A DNA stretch of 64,000 nucleotides from Azospirillum oleiclasticum (lineage in GTDB: Bacteria > Pseudomonadota > Alphaproteobacteria > Azospirillales > Azospirillaceae): positions 434,001 through 498,000 of the forward strand of contig NZ_JABFFR010000003.1 of the NCBI RefSeq assembly GCF_013423485.1. The letters are read 5' to 3'. This document shows positions 17,083 through 25,917 of the stretch, piece by piece. How positions within the stretch are numbered: position 1 is the first letter of the stretch; each line of letters starts with the position of its first letter. The notes beneath the pieces are model-generated. The model worked only from the letters and a program-made list of their open reading frames with translations. It had not been told where the DNA came from and did no database searches. The translations under genes were made by a program, and so were the position numbers.

Positions 17083-17323
17083 CGCCGTTACCCCCTGTTG
17101 TCGGCTTGTCGTCAGCCGGGCGGGACCCGCCGCGGCGCGGATTTTCAGACAGTCTGGTCCGGTCGCGGCTCCCCTGTCAACGAAGGGGCGTGCCGGCGCA
17201 TCGGCACAGTTCCCCGGAACGCCGATCCGAATAAATCCTTTGGGCGATTGACGTTCTGCAATCGCCGGGTCAACTATTCGATGTCTGCGTCGTGCCGACA
17301 GCGCGGCCTTCCGGAGATCAGTT
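17083..17323. promoter_or_regulatory. Divergent promoter region with inverted repeat over a -35-like box
   Basis: This 241-bp space separates the minus-strand ABC operon from the plus-strand histidine kinase. At 17244-17265 lies GCGATTG, 8 nt, CAATCGC; a TTGACG box (17248-17253) overlaps the left arm and the spacer, so a factor binding the palindrome could block RNA polymerase. A second palindrome, CAGACAGTCTG, is at 17146-17156, nearer the ABC operon. No clear -10 was found. Confidence 0.45.
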
Positions 17324-19288
17324 TTGGATACTTTGCCCGCCGGTGCCGCTCCAATCCAGTTGTCCGGCGAAAGGCGGTTCCAGCTTCTCGTCGATAGCAT
17401 CCACGACTACGCCATCTACATGCTGGATCCGCAAGGTTACGTGGTCAGCTGGAACCCTGGCGCGCAACGACTGAAGGGTTACAGCCCCGACGAGATCATC
17501 GGCGAACACTTCTCCCATTTCTTCCCGGCGGAGGACCGGCGCGACGGGCTGCCGCAGCGCATGCTGGCGAAGGCCTTCAAGGAAGGGCGCTACCAGACGG
17601 AGGGCTGGCGCGTCCGCAAGGACGGCAGCCGCTTCCGTGCCAGCGTGGTGGTCGACACCATCCGCGACGAGAACGGCGCGCATCTCGGCTTCGCCAAGAT
17701 CACCCGCGACATCACCGAGCGGTTTGAGGCCGAGGCGGCGCTGCGCCTGAGCGAGGAGCGGTTCCGGCTGCTGGTGCAGGGGGTGATCGACTATTCCATC
17801 TATCTGCTGGACACCGATGGCCGGGTCACCAACTGGAACGCCGGCGCGGAGCGCATGAAAGGTTACACGGCCGACGAGATCGTCGGCCAGCATTTCTCCC
17901 GCTTCTACCCGGAAGAGGACCGCGCGGCCGGCGCCCCCGCCCACAGCCTCGACACCGCGCGCCGCGAGGGCCGCTACGAGACCGAGGGCTGGCGCGTCCG
18001 CAAGGACGGCACCCGCTTCTACGCCAGCGTCGTCATCGACGCGATCCGCAACGAGAGCGGCGACCTGATCGGCTTCGCGAAGATCACCCGCGACATCACC
18101 GAGCAGCGCCGCACCCGGGAGGCGCTGGAGGAGGCGCGCATCGCGCTGTTCCAGTCGCAGAAGATGGAGGCGCTGGGCCAGCTCACCGGCGGCATCGCGC
18201 ACGACTTCAACAATCTTCTGACGGTGATCGTCAACAGCCTGGATCTGCTGCGCCGGCGCGCCAAGGATGCGCGCGACCTGCGGCTGGTGGACAACGCCCA
18301 CCGCGCGGCGGAGCGCGGCGCCAGGCTGACCCAGCAGCTCCTCGCCTTCGCCCGCCGGCAGGCGCTGACCCCAGCCAGCCACGACGTCAACACGCTGATC
18401 CGCGGCTTCGAGCCGATCCTGCGCCGCGCCTGCGGCGAGGCGGTGGCCTTGCGGGTGGATCTCGTCCACCGTCCCACCCCGGTGGAGATCGACGCGCCGC
18501 AGTTCGAGGCGGCCCTGCTCAACCTCGTGGTCAACGCCCGCGACGCCATGCCCGACGGCGGCCGGCTGACGGTCGCGTCGGGCCTTTTGGAGGTGGACGC
18601 CGAGCGCGCCGAGGGCTGGGGAGTGAAGCCCGGCCACTTCGTCGCCGTCCATGTCACCGACAGCGGCACCGGCATCGCGCCCGAGATCGTCGAGCGGGTG
18701 CTGGAACCCTTCTTCACCACCAAGGAGATGGGGCGCGGCACCGGCCTCGGCCTCAGCCAGGTCTACGGCTTCGTGCGCCAGTCCAACGGCCAGATGGAGA
18801 TCGCCAGCACCGTTGGCCAGGGCACCACGGTCAGCCTCTACCTGCCGCTGGGCGAGGGGGTCGTGAACGCCGACGACGCGCCCGAACACGGCGCCGCGTT
18901 CGGGGGCTATGGCACCGTGCTGGTGGTGGAGGACGAGCCGGAGGTGCTGGAGATCGCCGTGGAGCTGTTCCACGCGCTGGGCTATTCGGTCCTGACCGCC
19001 ACCGACGGTGCCGCAGCGCTGGATGTGCTGAAGCGCCCGGACAGCATCGACGTGCTGTTCACCGACGTCGTCATGCCCGCCGGCATCAACGGCCTGGATC
19101 TGGCGCGCGAAGCCTGCCGCCTGCGCCCAAGGCTCCAGGTCATCCTCGCCTCCGGCTACCCGATCCCCGCCACCTCCCCCCAACTCGCCGGCCTCGCCAA
19201 CGCCGCCTTCATCACCAAACCCTACCGCTGGTCCGAACTGGCCGAGCGGCTGAAGTCGCTGCGGGCCGGTGGGAACGCATTGGAGTAG
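17324..19288 (+). CDS. Hybrid sensor histidine kinase with tandem PAS domains
   Basis: Cytosolic signalling protein of 654 aa without transmembrane segments. Order: PAS 1 (residues 15-133), PAS 2 (143-262), HisKA with phospho-acceptor His293 in GGIAHDFNNLL, HATPase (N-box LNLVVNARDAMP at 399-410, G1 VTDSGTGI, G2 GRGTGLGLS), and a C-terminal receiver (530-650) with Asp581 as phospho-acceptor and Lys632. The two PAS domains are similar enough to be a recent duplication. The start appears to be TTG at 17324, 7 bp after GGAG; no ATG occurs before PAS 1 is under way. No response regulator lies adjacent; the next gene is an amidase. The signal is unknown. Confidence 0.9.
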   Translation: MDTLPAGAAPIQLSGERRFQLLVDSIHDYAIYMLDPQGYVVSWNPGAQRLKGYSPDEIIGEHFSHFFPAEDRRDGLPQRMLAKAFKEGRYQTEGWRVRKDGSRFRASVVVDTIRDENGAHLGFAKITRDITERFEAEAALRLSEERFRLLVQGVIDYSIYLLDTDGRVTNWNAGAERMKGYTADEIVGQHFSRFYPEEDRAAGAPAHSLDTARREGRYETEGWRVRKDGTRFYASVVIDAIRNESGDLIGFAKITRDITEQRRTREALEEARIALFQSQKMEALGQLTGGIAHDFNNLLTVIVNSLDLLRRRAKDARDLRLVDNAHRAAERGARLTQQLLAFARRQALTPASHDVNTLIRGFEPILRRACGEAVALRVDLVHRPTPVEIDAPQFEAALLNLVVNARDAMPDGGRLTVASGLLEVDAERAEGWGVKPGHFVAVHVTDSGTGIAPEIVERVLEPFFTTKEMGRGTGLGLSQVYGFVRQSNGQMEIASTVGQGTTVSLYLPLGEGVVNADDAPEHGAAFGGYGTVLVVEDEPEVLEIAVELFHALGYSVLTATDGAAALDVLKRPDSIDVLFTDVVMPAGINGLDLAREACRLRPRLQVILASGYPIPATSPQLAGLANAAFITKPYRWSELAERLKSLRAGGNALE

Positions 19289-19373
19289 ATCGTCTCGGAA
19301 AGCGGTTCATTACGACTCATAATCCGATACTGTTTTCGCCTTAAAAGCGTCAACACAGGAGGAGGAGACCGCA

Positions 19374-20948
19374 ATGACCGAGACCGGGGCGAACCGGCAC
19401 CCGACCGGAACCGACCACCTGTCACGCCGTGACTTCATCAACCGCACCGCCATCGCCGGAGCCGCGGCAGCGGTGACCGGCATCGCCGCGGCGCCCGCCA
19501 TGGCGCAATCCTCGAAGCCCACAGCCGAACCGAAGAACGCAGCCGTCATGCCCGGCTCCATCGCGGAGGCGGGCCAACGCATCCGCAACGGCTCCCTGAC
19601 GGTGGAGGACTTCACCCGGCGCTGCTACGACTGCATCGACCGTCTCGAACCGAAGCTGAACGCCTTCATCCTCCAGACCCGCGACGCGGCGCTGGAGACG
19701 GCGCGGGAGCGCGACCGCGAACTGGCGTCCGGCAGGGACCGCGGGCCGCTGCACGGCATCCCCATCGTGGTGAAGGACCTCTACGACATGAAGGGGCTGC
19801 CGACCACCGTCGGCTCCAAGGCCTTCCGCGACCGGATGGCGACGGAGGACGCCACCACCATCCGCAAGCTGAGGGAGGCCGGCGTGGTCATCCTTGGCAA
19901 GACCAACATGAACGAGTTCGCCGCCGGCGTGTCCGGAACCAACACGGAGTTCGGCGACACCCACAATCCCTGGTCGCTCGATCACTCGCCCGGCGGTTCG
20001 TCGAGCGGCACCGGAGCCATGCTCGCGGCGGGGGTCGGACTGGGCGGCACGGGGTCCGACACCGGCGGCTCGATCCGCGTGCCCGCAAGCTGGTGCGGCA
20101 TCACCGGCATCCGGCCGACCGCCGGGCTGGTCAGTCTGGCCGGGCTGTTCCCGCGCTCTCTGTCGCTCGACACGGCGGGGCCGCTGGCGCGCAACGTGCG
20201 CGATCTGGCCGTGATGCTGGACGCCATGGCCGGCTATGACCCGCGCGATCCCAACTCCTCCTTCGCCCAGCCCCACGCGCGCTACGCCGACAGCCTCGAC
20301 GGCGGCGTGAAGGGCCTGACCTTCGGCATCGTCAAGAACTACACCTACCGCGACGTCGACCAGCCCGTCGCCGACGCGGTGCGGGCCGCCGCCGACACGC
20401 TGGCCCAGCTCGGCGCCCGGATCACCGAGGTCGAGATCGCCCCGCTGGAAGGAAAGCTCGACTATTCCAAGCTGTTCAGCGACGTGCTGCTGTACGAGTT
20501 CAACCAGATCCTGGGCGACCAGTACCGCAACACGCCGAACGCCAAGGATCTCTACGGCCCGATCGTGCAGAGCAACATCGATGTCGGCTCGAAGGTGGCG
20601 AAGGAGACCTACGAACAGCGCATCCGCGAACGCCCCGGCGTGATCGCGGAGGTGAAGGCCGCCTTCCGTCAGATGGATGCCCTGCTCACCCCGGCCCTGC
20701 CCTCCACCGCTCCGTTGCTCAAGGCATCGGCGCAGGATTACGGCCGCGGCCGGCAGTTCACCATCCCCTTCAGCTACACCGCCCTGCCGTCGGTGGTCGT
20801 TCCCTGCGGTTTCGATTCGAAGGGCCTGCCCATCGGGCTGCAGATCGTCGGCGACCATTTCCAGGAAGCGCTGCTCCTTCGCATGGCGCTCGCCTTCGAA
20901 GCAGCGACGCCGTTCGACGACCGTCACCCGCCGATCCACTGCGCCTGA
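19374..20948 (+). CDS. Amidase with Tat signal peptide
   Basis: Amidase-signature hydrolase of 524 aa. The Ser-cisSer-Lys triad is in place: Lys134 in VVKDLYD, the serines 209-211 in PGGSSSG and Ser233 in GSDTGGSIR. The N-terminus carries a twin-arginine signal (SRRDFI at residues 17-22, hydrophobic region, PAMA), so the enzyme should be exported folded to the periplasm. It starts 85 bp after the histidine kinase gene behind a very strong AGGAGGAGGAG ribosome site. Its substrate is probably a nitrile-derived, aryl or amino-acid amide; this is not resolvable here. Confidence 0.9.
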   Translation: MTETGANRHPTGTDHLSRRDFINRTAIAGAAAAVTGIAAAPAMAQSSKPTAEPKNAAVMPGSIAEAGQRIRNGSLTVEDFTRRCYDCIDRLEPKLNAFILQTRDAALETARERDRELASGRDRGPLHGIPIVVKDLYDMKGLPTTVGSKAFRDRMATEDATTIRKLREAGVVILGKTNMNEFAAGVSGTNTEFGDTHNPWSLDHSPGGSSSGTGAMLAAGVGLGGTGSDTGGSIRVPASWCGITGIRPTAGLVSLAGLFPRSLSLDTAGPLARNVRDLAVMLDAMAGYDPRDPNSSFAQPHARYADSLDGGVKGLTFGIVKNYTYRDVDQPVADAVRAAADTLAQLGARITEVEIAPLEGKLDYSKLFSDVLLYEFNQILGDQYRNTPNAKDLYGPIVQSNIDVGSKVAKETYEQRIRERPGVIAEVKAAFRQMDALLTPALPSTAPLLKASAQDYGRGRQFTIPFSYTALPSVVVPCGFDSKGLPIGLQIVGDHFQEALLLRMALAFEAATPFDDRHPPIHCA

Positions 20949-21061
20949 GGCCGGCAGGACCGGCCGGTGAAGCAGGAGGGGACGTAATCGAAAGGGATGG
21001 CGCGGGCCGGGGCTTCCGGGCAGTCTGGTCCCGCCTGTCCCACCCCGGAGTCCTCGCACCG

Positions 21062-23545
21062 ATGGCCAGCGTCGCCGAAGCCCTGTCCATCGCGCTCGAC
21101 CACCACGGCGCCGGCCGTGTGGTGGAGGCGGAGACGTTGTACCGACGCATCCTCGCCGCGGTGCCGGACGAGGCGAACGCGCGGCATCTGCTGGGCGTGC
21201 TGTGCGGGCAGACGGGGCGCGGCGGTCCCGCCCTGCGGTTGCTGCGGGAAGCGGTGGCGCTCGCCCCCGCCATGGCCGACCACCACCGCAACCTCGCCGC
21301 CCTGCTGGACGCCACCGGTTGCGGGGCCGACACGTTGCCCGCACTGCGCGCGGCGCACCGGCTGATCCCGGCGCACGCGGATACCGCCGACCGGCTCGCG
21401 CGCGCGCTGGTCGCCGCGGCCGACCGGGCGCTGGATGGTGGAACGCCCGCCGTGGCCGCGCGCCTATACCGGGAGGCGCTGGCGCTACGCCCGGAGTCCA
21501 CCGAACTGCGCTTCAACCTTGCCGTCGCCGACCGCGACTCCGGCCATACCGCGGACGCCGCGGCGGGCTTCGCCGACGCGGCGCGGCGGCAACCGGAGCT
21601 GGCCGCGGCGCATCTGGAGCAGGGGCTTGCGCTGAACCGGCTGGGCCGGCCGGCCGAGGCCGCGCGCGCCCTGCGCCGTGCGCTCGCCACCGTTCCGGGG
21701 CACGCCGATGCGCTGTACGCGCTGGGCACCGTCACCACCGACGCCGCCCCCCTGCGCCGCGCCATTGCCGGCACCCCGGACCACGCGCACGCCCACGCGG
21801 CGCTGGCGCTGCTCCACCAGCGCGCCGGCCGCACGGCCGAGGCCGCCGCCGGCCACCGGCGGGCGCTCGCCCTCGCCCCGGCCCTTCCGGAGGCGCTGGT
21901 CAATCTGGGCACCGCGTTTGGCGAGCTTGCGCGGCTCGACGCCTCGCTGCAGCTGGCGCAACGGGCAGTAGCGCTGGACCCGGCGAACGCCGACCATCAT
22001 CTGGCGCTCGGCAACGCGCTCCAGGCCCGGCGCCTGTTTGGCGCGGCGCAGGCCGCCTACCGCGCCGCCCTGGCCCGCCGCCCGGCGTTTCCCGAAGCGT
22101 ACGGCAATCTGGGCATGGCGCAGCTCCGCGCCGGGCGGCCGACGGACGCGCTGCGCAGCCTCGCCGCTGCCGCGGTCCTCCGGCCGGACGACCGCACCCA
22201 ATACGCCAACCTCGGCCTGACGCTGAAGGATATCGGGCGGGTGTCAGAGGCGCTGACCGCCTACCGCCGTGCGCTGGCCGTCGATCCGGGCTGGACGGAG
22301 ACGCACTCCGACCTGATCTTCACCATGGATTTCGACAGCACCGCCACGACCGCCGACCTCCAGGCCGAGCGGCGGCGCTTCAACGAGCGCCACGCCGTGC
22401 CGCTCCGCGCCGTGCGCCGGCCGCTGCGCAACGATCCGGACCCGGAGCGACGGCTGCGCGTCGGCCATGTCTCGGCCGATTTCCGTGTCAACTCCGCCGC
22501 CTTCGCCTTCGGGCCGGTGCTGCGGCTGCTCGACCGTTCCCGCTTCGAGGTCGTCTGCTACTCCGGCGTCACGGTCGAGGACGCGATGACGCGCGAGTTC
22601 CGCATGATGGCGACGCTGTGGCGGGACACGGCCGGTCTCGGCGACGAGGCGCTGGCCGAGCGGATCCGCGCCGACGGCATCGACGTGCTGGTCGACATGT
22701 CCGGCCATTCCTCCGGCAACCGGCTGGCGGTGTTTGCCCGCCGGCCGGCCCCGGTGCAGCTCAGCGGCTGGACGCACCCGCACGGCATCGGGCTGGAGAC
22801 GATGGACGCCGTCTTCTCCGACACCGTCACCATCCCGGCGGCCGAACGCCATCTGTTCATGGAACAGGTCTGGGACCTGCCCTGCTGCATCGGCTTCGAG
22901 GCGCCCTCCTACGCGCCGCCGGTGGTGGCACCGCCGTCGCAGGCCAGCGGGCGGATCACCTTCGGCTGCCTGAACCGGCTGTCCAAGGTGACGCCGCCGG
23001 TGATCGCGCTGTGGGCGCGGCTGCTGCGCGCCTGCCCCGGCACGGCGCTGCTGCTGAAGGACAAGGCGCTCGGCGATCCGGCGGAGCGGGAGCGCCTGCA
23101 CAGCGCCTTCGCGGCCCACGGCGTGGACCCGGAGCGGCTGCGGCTTCTCGGCGGCAGCGCGCACGCCGACCATCTCGCCGCGTACGGCCAAGTGGACATC
23201 GCCCTCGACCCCTTCCCGCTCGGCGGCGGCATCACGACGATGGAATCGCTGTGGATGGGGGTGCCGGTGGTCACGCTGCTCGACCGCAAGCCGCCGGGAC
23301 GCGTTGCCGGCGCCATCGAAGCCAGCCTGGGCATGGGCGACTGGGTGGCGACGGACGAGGACGCGTACATCGCCATCGCCACCGCCAAGGCCGCCGACCC
23401 CGCGGCGCTGGCACCGCTGCGCGCCGGGCTGCGCCGGCACTTCGCCGCCTCGCCCGTCGGCGACTTCGCCCAGTACACCCGCGCGGTCGAGGACGCCTAC
23501 CGCAACCTGTGGCGGCGCTGGTGCCGGGCTTCCACCAAACTGTAA
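21062..23545 (+). CDS. TPR-containing glycosyltransferase, SPINDLY/O-GlcNAc-transferase family (GT41)
   Basis: Protein of 827 aa. Residues 1-430 consist of about ten tetratricopeptide repeats with recurring ALALLHQRAGRTAEA- and LGNALQARR-type helices. Residues 455-815 form the GT41 catalytic region: RLRVGHVSADFRVNSAAF, then QLSGWTHPHGIG, CLNRLSKVTPPVI, and LDPFPLGGGITTMESLWMGV, where UDP-sugar binding is expected. Bacterial members transfer a sugar to Ser/Thr of proteins such as flagellin or envelope proteins. No flagellar gene is nearby, so the target is unknown. The ATG at 21062 has only a weak ribosome site. The gene is very GC-rich but in keeping with the window. Confidence 0.88.
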   Translation: MASVAEALSIALDHHGAGRVVEAETLYRRILAAVPDEANARHLLGVLCGQTGRGGPALRLLREAVALAPAMADHHRNLAALLDATGCGADTLPALRAAHRLIPAHADTADRLARALVAAADRALDGGTPAVAARLYREALALRPESTELRFNLAVADRDSGHTADAAAGFADAARRQPELAAAHLEQGLALNRLGRPAEAARALRRALATVPGHADALYALGTVTTDAAPLRRAIAGTPDHAHAHAALALLHQRAGRTAEAAAGHRRALALAPALPEALVNLGTAFGELARLDASLQLAQRAVALDPANADHHLALGNALQARRLFGAAQAAYRAALARRPAFPEAYGNLGMAQLRAGRPTDALRSLAAAAVLRPDDRTQYANLGLTLKDIGRVSEALTAYRRALAVDPGWTETHSDLIFTMDFDSTATTADLQAERRRFNERHAVPLRAVRRPLRNDPDPERRLRVGHVSADFRVNSAAFAFGPVLRLLDRSRFEVVCYSGVTVEDAMTREFRMMATLWRDTAGLGDEALAERIRADGIDVLVDMSGHSSGNRLAVFARRPAPVQLSGWTHPHGIGLETMDAVFSDTVTIPAAERHLFMEQVWDLPCCIGFEAPSYAPPVVAPPSQASGRITFGCLNRLSKVTPPVIALWARLLRACPGTALLLKDKALGDPAERERLHSAFAAHGVDPERLRLLGGSAHADHLAAYGQVDIALDPFPLGGGITTMESLWMGVPVVTLLDRKPPGRVAGAIEASLGMGDWVATDEDAYIAIATAKAADPAALAPLRAGLRRHFAASPVGDFAQYTRAVEDAYRNLWRRWCRASTKL

Positions 23546-23613
23546 CAGGACCGTCACTTGCCTGACCAACAATGGCTTCGATAGACCCTGCGCAGGGGTG
23601 ACGGAGGCGGGGC

Positions 23614-24291
23614 ATGGCGGAGAGGGTGGCGGCATCGCCGAGGCGGCGGCGCCCGATCGCGGCGCTGGGCGGCGCGTTGATCGCGGTGTTCCTGGTGAAC
23701 GGGCTGATCGGGCTGTTCGCCATCCAGCACGAGCGCGACAGCGACATGGCGGAGCAGGCCATGGAGGCCCGGCTGGAAACGGCGCTGGACACCGCGCGCA
23801 CCGCGCAGGTCGCCTTCAAGATCCAGGTGCAGGAGTGGAAGAACATCCTGCTGCGCGGCGGTGATCCCGTGGAGTTCGACCGTTTCCTCCGACGCTTCGA
23901 GGAGCAGGAGCGCGCGGTCGCGCGGGCGCTCGCCACGCTGAAGGACGACGCCGCCACCCTCGACATCGACGCCGCGACGCCGGAACGGCTGTTGGCCGAC
24001 CACGCCACCCTGGCGGCGCGCTACCGCGGCGCCCTGCCGCTGTTCGACCGCGCCGACCCGGCCAGCGTACGCGCGGTGGACACGGCTGTGCGCGGCATCG
24101 ACCGGCCGCTCGACCAGGGCATCGACGGGCTGGCCGAAGCCTTGCGACGGCGCGCCGCCGCCGTCCGGATGGAGCAGCAGGCGCAAGCGGCGGACCGCTA
24201 CGCCACCCTGCGCGCGGTGTCGCTCGCCAGCCTGCTGGCCGGGCTGGCGCTGATCGGCGTCATCCTCGTGCGCGGCGCGCGGGCGGGCTGA
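23614..24291 (+). CDS. Chemoreceptor-like sensor protein without output domain
   Basis: A 225-aa membrane protein with one helix near the N-terminus (residues 17-38) and one at the C-terminus (203-221), enclosing a helical periplasmic domain of about 165 residues. The segment AFKIQVQEWKNILLRG (residues 69-84) closely matches a sensor motif found in many methyl-accepting chemotaxis proteins. The protein ends six residues after the second helix, so HAMP and methyl-accepting signalling regions are absent. The stop is normal and the next gene begins 5 bp later, so this looks like a genuine short form rather than an assembly break. It is presumably co-expressed with the Na/Pi cotransporter that follows and might modulate it. 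Confidence 0.75.
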   Translation: MAERVAASPRRRRPIAALGGALIAVFLVNGLIGLFAIQHERDSDMAEQAMEARLETALDTARTAQVAFKIQVQEWKNILLRGGDPVEFDRFLRRFEEQERAVARALATLKDDAATLDIDAATPERLLADHATLAARYRGALPLFDRADPASVRAVDTAVRGIDRPLDQGIDGLAEALRRRAAAVRMEQQAQAADRYATLRAVSLASLLAGLALIGVILVRGARAG

Positions 24292-24296
24292 GACCG

Positions 24297-25910
24297 GTGG
24301 AGATCGTCGCTTCCCTGTTCGGCGGACTCGGCCTGTTCTTCACCGGCGTGAAGCTGATCGGCCGCAACCTCCAACACATGGTGGGCCGCCGCTTCCGCGC
24401 GCTGGTGGCGCGCGCCACCGGCAATCCGCTGACCGCCGCGCTGGCCGGCACCGCGCTGGGGGTGCTGACGCAGAGCACCAACGCCGCCACCTTCATCGTC
24501 ATCAACCTCATCTCCGCCGGGGCGCTGACGGTGCGGCGCGCCATGCCGCTGGTCGCCTGGGCCAATCTCGGCACCTCGGTGCTGGTGATCCTGGCGGTGG
24601 TCGATCTGCGGCTGGCCGTGCTGTATCTGCTGGGCGTCACCGGCCTCTGCCATTACTTCGACCTCGACAGCTCGGCCCGCTGGCGGCATCTGGTGGGGGC
24701 GCTGCTGGGGCTCGGCATCCTCTTCCTCGGCCTGCAACTGATGAAGGGCGGGGCGGCCCCCTTGCGCGAGCTGGCGATGGTGCAGTCCGCCCTGCGCTTC
24801 GCCGCCTCGTCGGAGGCGCTGCTGGTGCTGATCGGCGCCGCCGTCGCCATGGTGGCGCAATCCTCCGCCACCGTGTCCGTCCTGGCCGTCACCATGGCGT
24901 CGGCCGGCCTGTTCGGGGAGGAGGCGACGATCCTGCTGGTGCTGGGTGCCAGCCTCGGCTCCGGCGCCACCACCTGGCTGATGGCCGGGAACCTGGAGGG
25001 CACGCCGCGCCAACTCGCCGTGTTCCAGGCGCTGTTCAAGGCGGTCGGCGTCGCCATCCTGCTGCCCCTGTTCCTGATCGAATCGCACCAGGGCGTGCCG
25101 CTGCTGCGCCACGCCATCGACGGCCACGTCCCCGACCTCGCCCACCGCGCCGCCGCGGTGTATCTGCTCTGCCAGCTCGTCCCGGCGCTGGTGCTGGCCC
25201 CTGTCTACGGGCCGCTGGCGCGCCTGTTCGACCGGCTGCTGCCGGCCAGCCGGGTCGAGGTGCTGTCGCGCCCCGCCTTCCTCTACGATCAGGCGCTGGT
25301 GGACGCCGAAAGCGCCCTGCCGTTGGTCGAGCGGGAACAGGAGCGGCTGATCCGCCACCTGCCGGACTATCTCGACAGTGTACGCGCGGAGCCGCCGGCC
25401 GCGCAGCCGGTCCCGCCGGACGAGCTGCACGCCGCGACCGGCAGCGTCGCCCGCGTCATCGACTCCTTCCTGACCGAGCTGCTGGACGCGCCCCTGTCGC
25501 GCGGCGCGCTGGAGCGTGGCGTGCTGGTGAAGACCCGGCAGGAGATCGTCGTCTCCCTGAACGACAGCGTGCATGAGCTGGTCCGGACCATCGCCGCCGC
25601 CCCGCCCGAGGTGCGCGCCCAGCCGCTCACCGGCAACCTCGTGGAGAGCCTGCACGCCCTGCTGCTCACCTTGGCGGAGGCCGCCGCCCACCCGGAAGCG
25701 GAGTCGATCGATCTGCTGATCCACCTGACCGCCGACCGCGCCGAGCTGATGGAGCGCATCCGCCGCACGCTCCTGCGGTCGGAGACCCCGCCGCCCTACC
25801 CCGTGCAGCAGGCGCTGTTCGCCATGACGATCCTGTTCGAGCGCCACGTCTGGCTGATCCGCCGCTACGCCCTGCTGCTGCGGCCGGAGGGTGGGGAGGA
25901 GACCGGCTGA
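24297..25910 (+). CDS. Na/Pi cotransporter family protein with PhoU-like C-terminal domain
   Basis: Sodium-dependent phosphate transporter of the NptA/YjbB type, 537 aa. The two inverted QSS/QST transport repeats are visible: GVLTQSTNAATFIVI near residue 57 and VAQSSATVSVLAVTM near residue 184, within eight to nine membrane helices up to residue 310. Residues 340-530 are helical and resemble PhoU, as in the longer members of the family. Translation starts at GTG 24297, 5 bp after the sensor-like gene. Such proteins can import or export phosphate; the direction is not evident from sequence. Confidence 0.9.
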   Translation: MEIVASLFGGLGLFFTGVKLIGRNLQHMVGRRFRALVARATGNPLTAALAGTALGVLTQSTNAATFIVINLISAGALTVRRAMPLVAWANLGTSVLVILAVVDLRLAVLYLLGVTGLCHYFDLDSSARWRHLVGALLGLGILFLGLQLMKGGAAPLRELAMVQSALRFAASSEALLVLIGAAVAMVAQSSATVSVLAVTMASAGLFGEEATILLVLGASLGSGATTWLMAGNLEGTPRQLAVFQALFKAVGVAILLPLFLIESHQGVPLLRHAIDGHVPDLAHRAAAVYLLCQLVPALVLAPVYGPLARLFDRLLPASRVEVLSRPAFLYDQALVDAESALPLVEREQERLIRHLPDYLDSVRAEPPAAQPVPPDELHAATGSVARVIDSFLTELLDAPLSRGALERGVLVKTRQEIVVSLNDSVHELVRTIAAAPPEVRAQPLTGNLVESLHALLLTLAEAAAHPEAESIDLLIHLTADRAELMERIRRTLLRSETPPPYPVQQALFAMTILFERHVWLIRRYALLLRPEGGEETG

Positions 25911-25917
25911 ACCCCGC

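Noticed and set aside
23581..23600. Palindrome CCCTGCGCAGGG upstream of the sensor-like gene as an operator
   Set aside because: Short GC palindromes of this kind are expected by chance in such GC-rich DNA, and nothing else supports it.
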